Shown here: positions 58,845-64,000 of the stretch, in pieces | How positions within the stretch are numbered: the stretch's first letter is position 1 | Layout: the number at the start of each line of letters is the position of its first letter | NCBI RefSeq assembly: GCF_006346315.1 | Contig: NZ_VDMR01000004.1 | Coordinates: forward strand, 62,001 to 126,000 | Reading direction: 5' to 3' | Origin: Nocardioides litoris | GTDB taxonomy: Bacteria; Actinomycetota; Actinomycetes; Propionibacteriales; Nocardioidaceae | Length of the DNA: 64,000 nt | Position numbers and translations under genes: made by a program | The notes under the pieces: generated by a model | Database searches by the model: none | What the model was told of the DNA's origin: nothing | Seen by the model: the letters and a program-made list of their open reading frames with translations, nothing else

Positions 58845-59569
58845 GGGACCGGCTTGAGCACGTAGCCCGCACCGCGCATGGTGTGGATCATCGGCTCCCG
58901 GCCGGCGTCGACCTTCTTGCGCAGGTAGGAGATGTAGAGCTCGACGACGTTGGCCTGGCCGCCGAAGTCGTAGTTCCAGACCCGGTCGAGGATCTGCGCC
59001 TTGCTCAGCACCCGCCGCGGGTTGCGCATCAAGAAGCGCAGCAGCTCGAACTCCGTCGCGGTCAGGCTGATCTCCTGCCCGCCCCGGACGACCTCGTGGC
59101 TGTCCTCGTCGAGGGTGAGGTCGCCGACGGAGAGCACCGACGACGCCTGCGCCTGCTGCGCCCCGGAGCGCCGCATCAGCGCCCGCAGCCGGGCCACGAC
59201 CTCCTCGAGCGAGAACGGCTTGGTGACGTAGTCGTCGCCGCCCGCCGTCAGGCCGGCGATCCGGTCCTCGACGGCGTCGCGCGCGGTGAGGAAGAGGACC
59301 GGTACGTCGGCGTCGACCGCCCGCATCCGGCGCAGCACCTCCATCCCGTCGAAGTCGGGCAGCATCATGTCGAGCACGACGGCGTCGGGCTTGAGCTCCT
59401 TGGCGGCGGCGACGGCCTTCGACCCCGTGTGCGCCGCCGCCACCTGCCACCCCTCGTAGCGCAGGGCCATCGAGATGAGCTCGGCGATGTTGACCTCGTC
59501 GTCGACGACGAGGACCCGCACCGGCGAGCCGTCGGGACGGGTGAGCGCGGGGGCAGCAGGACCGGCCAT
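58841..59569 (-). CDS. OmpR/PhoB-family response regulator (TrcR-like)
   Basis: 242 residues. The receiver has VLVVDDEVNIAELISMALRY, phospho-Asp in VVLDMMLPDFDG (Asp near 66), FLTARD and VTKPFSLEEVVARL. The winged helix has LSLTATEFELLRFLM (seen as ISLTATEFELLRFLMRN), VLSKAQILDRVWNYDFGGQA and VELYISYLRKKVD. ATG 59569 is set by CACAGT at 6 bases. The sequence and pairing resemble mycobacterial TrcRS. First gene of the RR-HK-rocD operon. Confidence 0.92.
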   Translation of the reverse strand: MAGPAAPALTRPDGSPVRVLVVDDEVNIAELISMALRYEGWQVAAAHTGSKAVAAAKELKPDAVVLDMMLPDFDGMEVLRRMRAVDADVPVLFLTARDAVEDRIAGLTAGGDDYVTKPFSLEEVVARLRALMRRSGAQQAQASSVLSVGDLTLDEDSHEVVRGGQEISLTATEFELLRFLMRNPRRVLSKAQILDRVWNYDFGGQANVVELYISYLRKKVDAGREPMIHTMRGAGYVLKPVP

Positions 59570-59663
59570 GAGGACACTGTGGACCGGCTGTCTGTGAGCC
59601 CGCTGTGGGCCGCCCGTGAGCCTGCGGTCAGCGACTGCTGGTGGCGGCCGCGACCGGTCGGGC

Positions 59664-60239
59664 TCAGGGGGCGAAGACCTGGAAGGCCACGTCGTCCGAC
59701 GGTGACGGCTCGTCGTCACCGAGGTCGGCGACGGTGTGGATCTCGACGTCGCCGGGCTTGCACGCGTAGACCTGGGACGACCAGAGGGCGTCGATGGCGA
59801 CTCCGGCCGAGGAGGAGTAGTCGGTCGAGACCTGGATGGCGCTGCGCCGCAGGTCGACACCCTTCGACGGGGTCAGGCACCAGATGCCGGTGACCGGCTG
59901 ACCGTCGTCGAGACCCGGGCTCACCGAGGCGAACCCCACGGTGCGGTTCTTGTCGAGCACGTGGGCGATGCCGCCGGTGGGGCTGTCGACGCGGGTGACG
60001 AACGCGTAGGCCCGCCCGATGGCCGGCCGGGGGCGCAGGGACGGGTCGAGGTCGGCGGCCTTGACCCCGCCGTTGCGCAGGTCGGCGGAGGTGAGGCTGC
60101 CGTTGCGGACGTCGGCGCTGGTGACCGCGCCGTTGCGGATGTCGGCGCTGGTGACCTTGCCGCCGGCGTACCCCGCGGTGCCGGAGGCGGCGACGAGGGC
60201 GAGGGCGGCGACGGTGAGGACCGGGACGGTGGGCTTCAT
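59664..60239 (-). CDS. Secreted protein with tandem TSADxRNG repeats
   Basis: 191 residues. A signal peptide (VPVLTVAALALVAASGTAGY) is followed by four near-identical 10-residue repeats: VTSADIRNGA, VTSADVRNGS, LTSADLRNGG and VKAADLDPSL, coded by 30-bp DNA repeats (about 60060-60150). Then comes a beta-rich domain with two Cys (GIWCLTP ... VYACKPG). Such short repeats probably form a beta solenoid at the cell surface. ATG 60239 is preceded by TAGGGT at 8 bases. Confidence 0.75.
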   Translation of the reverse strand: MKPTVPVLTVAALALVAASGTAGYAGGKVTSADIRNGAVTSADVRNGSLTSADLRNGGVKAADLDPSLRPRPAIGRAYAFVTRVDSPTGGIAHVLDKNRTVGFASVSPGLDDGQPVTGIWCLTPSKGVDLRRSAIQVSTDYSSSAGVAIDALWSSQVYACKPGDVEIHTVADLGDDEPSPSDDVAFQVFAP

Positions 60240-60288
60240 GGGCGCGGACCCTAGGCCGGTGCCGGCCCGCGCGCATGACACGGAGTGA

Positions 60289-61170
60289 CTAGTCCGGCGG
60301 GACCCTCCCGGCCCGGTAGGCCCCCGGCGTCACCCCGACGAGAGCGGTGAACTCGCGACCGAAGTGGGCCTGGTCGTAGAACCCGTGGGCGACGGCCAGG
60401 TCGGCCAGCGAGCCGGTCCAGCCGGCGTCGAGCGCGGTGACCACGTCGTGCATCCGGTGGCGGGCGAGGACCCACTTGGGCCCGACGCCGACGTAGCGGG
60501 CGAACAGCCGCTCCAGCGACCGCCGCGACACCCCGTGCCGCGCGGCCACGTCGTCGACGCGGACCAGCGAGCGGTCGGCGAGCATCTCGGCCACCACCTC
60601 GATCAGCAGGGCGTACGCCGCCTCGTCGGCCCCCGGGGTGCCCGCGGCGAGGACAGACAGCGCGGCGTCGGTCGCGGCCGCGGCCGCGGCGGGCTCGACC
60701 GGGTGCGCCAGGCCGTCGAGCTCGGCGAGCGCGTCGTGCACGCCCGCGGGCAGGAGGTCGGCGCCCGGGACCGTCGCGTCGACCAGGGCCCGGGCGTCGG
60801 CGCCGGTGAGCGCCACGAGTGCGCCGGGCCGCAGCTTGGCGCCGTGCACCCACCCCCGGCCGGCCACCGCGACGTCGAAGCGCCGCGTGGTCACCCCGGT
60901 CACCAGCACGGCCGCGCCGGCGGCCTCGGGGCGGCGGGCGGTGCCCCGCTCGACGGTGACGTTGCACGTGGGGTGCGGCACCACCGCGCTGGGGAGGACC
61001 GTGCCCTCGGGCAGGTCCCACGCGAGCGTCCAGTGGTAGTCGACCCAGCGCGCGGTCGCCGGACCGGGCTCGGTGCGGTCGAGCTGCACGTGGCGCGCGA
61101 GCTCGGCCGGTCGCAGGATGCCGGCCCGGGTCGTGGTGGCCGGCGCCGTCGCGTTTGTCCTAGCAGCCAC
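60289..61170 (-). CDS. AraC-family transcriptional regulator
   Basis: 293 residues. The N-terminal domain (HPTCNVTVERG; GWVHGAKLRPGAL) resembles the DUF6597-type sensor of this family. The C-terminal double HTH has VDDVAARHGVSRRSLERLFA, YVGVGPKWVLARHRM and FYDQAHFGREFTALVGVTPG. GTG 61170 is preceded by TAGGCT at 6 bases. It is divergent from the VOC gene, with starts only 28 bp apart; that gene is the obvious target. Confidence 0.9.
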   Translation of the reverse strand: MAARTNATAPATTTRAGILRPAELARHVQLDRTEPGPATARWVDYHWTLAWDLPEGTVLPSAVVPHPTCNVTVERGTARRPEAAGAAVLVTGVTTRRFDVAVAGRGWVHGAKLRPGALVALTGADARALVDATVPGADLLPAGVHDALAELDGLAHPVEPAAAAAATDAALSVLAAGTPGADEAAYALLIEVVAEMLADRSLVRVDDVAARHGVSRRSLERLFARYVGVGPKWVLARHRMHDVVTALDAGWTGSLADLAVAHGFYDQAHFGREFTALVGVTPGAYRAGRVPPD

Positions 61171-61197
61171 CTCGCCAGCCTAGGGACGATCGGGGAC

Positions 61198-61587
61198 ATG
61201 ACGCAGACCCCCGCCGCCCCGCCCGCCGTGCTGAAGATGACGACCCTCGACTGCGGCGACGTGGCCGCCGAGTCCGCCTTCTGGGCCGGCCTCCTCGGCT
61301 GGTCGGTGGTCCACCAGCAGCAGGAGTACGCGATGCTCGCCGGTCCTGGCGACCAGCCGGCCCTCGGGCTCGGCCTCGTGGTCGACCACCAGCCGCCCGC
61401 CTGGCCCGACGAGGGCGGGCGCAAGCAGTTCCACCTCGACCTGGCCTGCGCCGACGTGGCTGCCGCCGAGGCCCGCGCGGTCGAGCTGGGTGGCGCGGTG
61501 GCCGACCCGCAGCCGGGTGAGACCTGGCGGGTCCTCCTCTCGCCCGCCGGCCACCCGTTCTGCCTGACCGACGCCGCTCGCTGGTAG
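61198..61587 (+). CDS. VOC/glyoxalase-like domain protein
   Basis: 129 residues in the paired beta-alpha-beta-beta-beta fold: TTLDCGDVAAESAFWAGLLG, FHLDLACADVAAAEARAVEL, LLSPAGHPFCLT. Metal-type ligands (His in FHLD; no clear fourth Glu) are incomplete, so it may be a binding protein (bleomycin-resistance-like) rather than an enzyme. ATG 61198 is set by GACGAT 7 bases upstream, back-to-back with the araC promoter. Confidence 0.82.
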   Translation: MTQTPAAPPAVLKMTTLDCGDVAAESAFWAGLLGWSVVHQQQEYAMLAGPGDQPALGLGLVVDHQPPAWPDEGGRKQFHLDLACADVAAAEARAVELGGAVADPQPGETWRVLLSPAGHPFCLTDAARW

Positions 61588-61602
61588 CCCGCCGGTCCGG
61601 GT

Positions 61603-62133
61603 TCAGAGGCCCTCGGCGAAGCGCAGGAAGGCGCCTTCGGCCCCCACGCCGTAGCGCGAGGCGAGGGCGTGGCCCAGCAGCGCCACCCCGGCCGGGACGG
61701 GTTGCTCCCACTGCACGGTGTACTCGGTGCGACTGCGGCTCGAGCACCAGTTGGTGCTCCCCGTCCGGCGGAAGCGGGCGAGGCGGGCCCCGTCGAGGAC
61801 CAGCTCGGCCCGCTTGGCGCCCGTGTGCCTGAGGCGGGCCGTGCGGCCCTCCCACTGCACGTACCAGTCGTCCTCGGCGCGCCGGTTCCTCGCCGTGCTC
61901 TCGACGACGTGACCGACGAGGCCGGGTGCGTGCACGGTGCGCTGGTCGTGGTGCAGCAGGAGGACTCCGAGGGCTTGGCTCTCGACCCGGTACGGCGCCG
62001 CACCGTCCTCGACGGGGGTGACGAGCACCGGCCCGTGGACCGTGTCGGCGGCCCAGCCGGGCGGCTCCACCGGGATCTGGCCCGCCTGCTTGATCACGGT
62101 GATCACACGCTTGGCCGTCCGTCGCAGGTCCAT
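61603..62133 (-). CDS. Hypothetical protein
   Basis: 176 residues, basic, no membrane spans, no family recognised. The N-terminus is DLRRTAKRVITVIKQAGQIP. Later segments include RVESQALGVLLLHHDQRTVH and STNWCSSRSRTEYTVQWEQP. Predicted all-beta in the middle. ATG 62133 is set by GATGCT 7 bases upstream rather than the longer frame. It is convergent with the VOC gene and divergent from the next. Confidence 0.55.
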   Translation of the reverse strand: MDLRRTAKRVITVIKQAGQIPVEPPGWAADTVHGPVLVTPVEDGAAPYRVESQALGVLLLHHDQRTVHAPGLVGHVVESTARNRRAEDDWYVQWEGRTARLRHTGAKRAELVLDGARLARFRRTGSTNWCSSRSRTEYTVQWEQPVPAGVALLGHALASRYGVGAEGAFLRFAEGL

Positions 62134-62212
62134 GCGGCCCAGCATCCCCGCTCGTGGGTGTCCCATGCCCGAGGCACAGCCCGCCCACAGGCCGCGTGCG
62201 CACCGTGACGGC

Positions 62213-62605
62213 ATGACCGAGACGACGCACGACCCCGCGCACCCGGCTCCTGCCGCCCGCCCCGCTCACCGCACGCTCGGCCTCAGGGCCGCCGGCGGCG
62301 TCGCGGTGGTCGCCCTCCTGCTCGGCGGTGCCGGCGGTGCGGCGCTCGGGGCCCTGTCCTCCGGCGTCGACGACGGCGGCACCGGTCCCGGCGGGGGAGG
62401 ACCGGGCGGACGGCAGGGCCAGTTCCAGGGCCCGTTCCAGGGCCCGTTCCAGGGCCAGGCCCCGGGCGGCCAGCAGCAGGCGCCGCAGGGTCAGCTCCCG
62501 GGCAGCCAGCCCGGGGTGCCGCCAGGCAGCGGCCTCCCGCCGGGGACGACCCCGCAGGACGACGTGCAGCCCGACACCGGCGCCGGCGGCACCACCTCGA
62601 CCTGA
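62213..62605 (+). CDS. Membrane-anchored Gly/Gln/Pro-rich repeat protein
   Basis: 130 residues: a soluble start, one span (GVAVVALLLGGAGGAALGAL), then low-complexity sequence with a QFQGPFQGPFQGQAPGG repeat coded by 12-bp DNA repeats. The ATG is preceded by CACCGT at 6 bases. It lies 124 bp upstream of the sigma factor gene on the same strand. Function unknown; it looks like an extracellular spacer or a histone-like/secreted linker protein. Confidence 0.6.
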   Translation: MTETTHDPAHPAPAARPAHRTLGLRAAGGVAVVALLLGGAGGAALGALSSGVDDGGTGPGGGGPGGRQGQFQGPFQGPFQGQAPGGQQQAPQGQLPGSQPGVPPGSGLPPGTTPQDDVQPDTGAGGTTST

Positions 62606-62720
62606 CGGGGCGCGCACGACCGGTCGTGGACCCCGAGCCCGCGGAGACCCAACCGATCCGGCTCGACCTGCGTCCAAGGGGGTGGAAGGGTGCCGCAGGG
62701 CACCACCTCGACCGGACGGG
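62588..62720 (+). repeat. 22-bp direct repeat flanking the sigma-gene leader
   Basis: GGCACCACCTCGACC followed by TGACGGG (62588-62609) or GGACGGG (62699-62720): one mismatch over 22 bp, 111 bp apart. The second copy ends 9 bases before the sigma factor ATG; the first contains the stop codon of the upstream gene. Confidence 0.6.
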
Positions 62721-62729
62721 CGGGACCGC

Positions 62730-63233
62730 ATGGGCAGGCGCGAGGAGCGGGAGCAGGCGTTCACCACCTACGTCGCCGAGCGGCGTCCGCACCTCCACCG
62801 CACGGCGTACCTGCTGTGCGGCGGTGACGGCCACCGGGCCGAGGACGTCGTGCAGCAGGCGCTGGCCAAGCTGTACGCCGCGTGGCCGCGGGTCGCCCGG
62901 GCCGGCTCGATCGACGCCTACGCCCGGCGGGTGCTGGTCAACGCCCACCTCGACGAGGTGCGTCGTCCCTGGCGGCGCGAGCGCCCGGTCGCCGACGGCC
63001 TCGACCGCGCCGCGCCCGCCGGGCCGACCGTGGAGGAGACCGACGCGTTGTGGACCGCGCTCGCGGCCCTGGCGCCCGGCCAGCGCCGGGTCGTGGTGCT
63101 GCGCCACTACCTCGGGCTGTCGGTCGAGGAGACCGCCGCCGACCTGGGCGTCAGCCCCGGGACGGTGAAGAGCCAGACCGCCGACGCGCTCGCCCGGCTG
63201 CGCGTCGCCCTCGCGGACGGAGCGACCCGATGA
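62730..63233 (+). CDS. ECF sigma factor, SigE-like subfamily
   Basis: 167 residues with sigma-2 (FTTYVAERRPHLHRTAYLLC, AEDVVQQALAKLYAAWPRV, DAYARRVLVNAHLDEVRRP) and sigma-4 (LAPGQRRVVVLRHYLGLSVE, ETAADLGVSPGTVKSQTADA). This fits the compact SigE-family ECF group frequent in actinobacteria. ATG 62730 is preceded by no clear ribosome site. Its stop overlaps the next start as ATGA, coupling it to the membrane partner. Confidence 0.9.
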   Translation: MGRREEREQAFTTYVAERRPHLHRTAYLLCGGDGHRAEDVVQQALAKLYAAWPRVARAGSIDAYARRVLVNAHLDEVRRPWRRERPVADGLDRAAPAGPTVEETDALWTALAALAPGQRRVVVLRHYLGLSVEETAADLGVSPGTVKSQTADALARLRVALADGATR

Positions 63234-64000
63234 CCGAGCCCACGCCCGACCCCCGCACGAGCGCGCTGCTCGAGCAGCGGCTGCACGACCTGGCCGCCCG
63301 TGCCGTGCCGCCCGCCGTGCCGGTCGCCGACGACGTCGCCCGCGGTCGTCGTCGCGTACGCCGCCGCCGCGCCGTCCTCGGCGCATCGGCGCTCGCCGCC
63401 GTGCTGGTGGTGGGCGGCGCGGCCGGGCTGGCCCGGTCGGGCCCCGACGACCGGGCCGTCGACCGCACCCCGGTGGCCACGTCGACACCCACCCCCACCC
63501 CGACCCCGACGACGGCCCCGACGACGGCCCCGACGACCTCCACGGCGCCCCCCGCCGCGCCGGCCGACCCCCGCGACGCCCAGCAGCTGCTCACCGACTG
63601 GCGCGACGTCGTCGCCTCCTACCTCGACCGGCGGGACCAGCACCTGGAGCGGGTGCCCAGCAACGTCCAGTCGGGCAGCGGGCTCGGGACCAAGCTGGGC
63701 TGGTCGCAGGCGGGCTCCGACGGGCTCGGGATGGTGCAGCTCTTCGTCAGCAGGACCTGGGCGGACCAGTGGTACATGTGGTGCGACAGCTCCCAGGACT
63801 GCCGCGACCTCACGGTCCGCGGACCCGACGGGGGCGAGGTGGCGGCCCGGGTCATGGAGGCCGACGGCGAGACCTGGGTCGGGGTGCAGCACGACGGGTT
63901 CGTCGTGGCCCTCATGGTCGACGCGCTGTTCGGCAACAACGCGGTGGTGCCGGTCGACGGGTTCGACGTCTCGGTGCGGACCCTGGCGCGGGTGGCTGCG
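63230..64000 (+). CDS. Probable membrane partner/anti-sigma protein (3' end cut)
   Basis: 257 residues seen, open to the window edge. A cytoplasmic N-terminus (about 1-45) with RGRRRVRRRRAV before one span (LGASALAAVLVVGGAAGLAR), then a Thr/Pro linker (PTPTPTPTTAPTTAPTT) and an extracytoplasmic domain with a Cys pair (YMWCDSSQDCRDL). The ATGA overlap with the sigma gene and the topology suggest an anti-sigma regulator, although no zinc-binding HxxxCxxC motif is present. Confidence 0.7.
   Translation, partial: MTEPTPDPRTSALLEQRLHDLAARAVPPAVPVADDVARGRRRVRRRRAVLGASALAAVLVVGGAAGLARSGPDDRAVDRTPVATSTPTPTPTPTTAPTTAPTTSTAPPAAPADPRDAQQLLTDWRDVVASYLDRRDQHLERVPSNVQSGSGLGTKLGWSQAGSDGLGMVQLFVSRTWADQWYMWCDSSQDCRDLTVRGPDGGEVAARVMEADGETWVGVQHDGFVVALMVDALFGNNAVVPVDGFDVSVRTLARVAA

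Overview
The window is chromosomal DNA of a very high-GC actinobacterium. Gene content and order (lexA, a LysM gene beside lexA, nrdR-nrdJ, a glgM/glgC divergent pair, an archaeal-type AspRS, a DinB2-like polymerase, NrtR-NadR-PnuC, Lsr2- and TY-Chap-type domains) suggest the order Propionibacteriales, probably a Nocardioides-like organism. That placement is inferred; there is no rRNA in the window. I see about 67 protein genes, the first and last cut by the window edges. I see no tRNA, rRNA, CRISPR array, transposase or integrase.

Layout. 1-7.1 kb: phoD (cut), lexA with its SOS promoter, an SDR, a LysM gene behind several SOS-like boxes, two small membrane proteins, a CNT nucleoside transporter and a divergent Mug-like glycosylase. 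7.1-10.7 kb: nrdR-nrdJ behind two NrdR boxes exactly 31 bp apart. 10.8-11.8 kb: a lower-GC islet with a putative PD-(D/E)XK nuclease and a Vsr endonuclease. 12-16.8 kb: an ion channel, APC permease, YgiB-like lipoprotein, DUF350 protein, glutathionylspermidine-synthase-like ATP-grasp enzyme and a dual-specificity phosphatase. 16.8-25.1 kb: a TY-Chap protein, gamma-glutamyltransferase, a large secreted protein ending in a sortase domain, an ERCC4 nuclease with an Lsr2-like tail, an excalibur protein and a DksA/TraR protein. 25-31.7 kb: small enzymes, an archaeal-type AspRS and an EthD-like protein. 30.5-33 kb: glgM and glgC, which make the glycogen/maltose-1-phosphate precursor. 33-39.7 kb: a second Mug, secreted proteins, a TetR, WS/DGAT and a secreted nuclease. 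39.8-44 kb: DinB with a leucine steric gate, a YbdK-type ligase, ThrE and a DUF402 protein. 44-47.2 kb: an SDR-BVMO operon divergent from TetR. 47.2-49.6 kb: the NAD-salvage pair pnuC-nadR divergent from nrtR. 49.6-56 kb: a GH43 lipoprotein, a repeat array, a DUF218 protein and two tandem GT39 genes, one with an in-frame TAG. 56-64 kb: an overlapping RR-HK-rocD operon, AraC/VOC, and an ECF sigma factor with its membrane partner.

Two window-wide patterns matter. First, 38 of the 67 starts have a -10-like hexamer (TANNNT/CANNNT/GANNNT) ending only 5-9 bases before the start codon, as in leaderless transcription; I used this to choose starts. Second, two dispersed palindromic repeat families recur. 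One carries CCACGGTGGTCGAGGA. The other carries CGGTGGCTGAGGTGCGAG and appears to sit in frame inside nrdJ.
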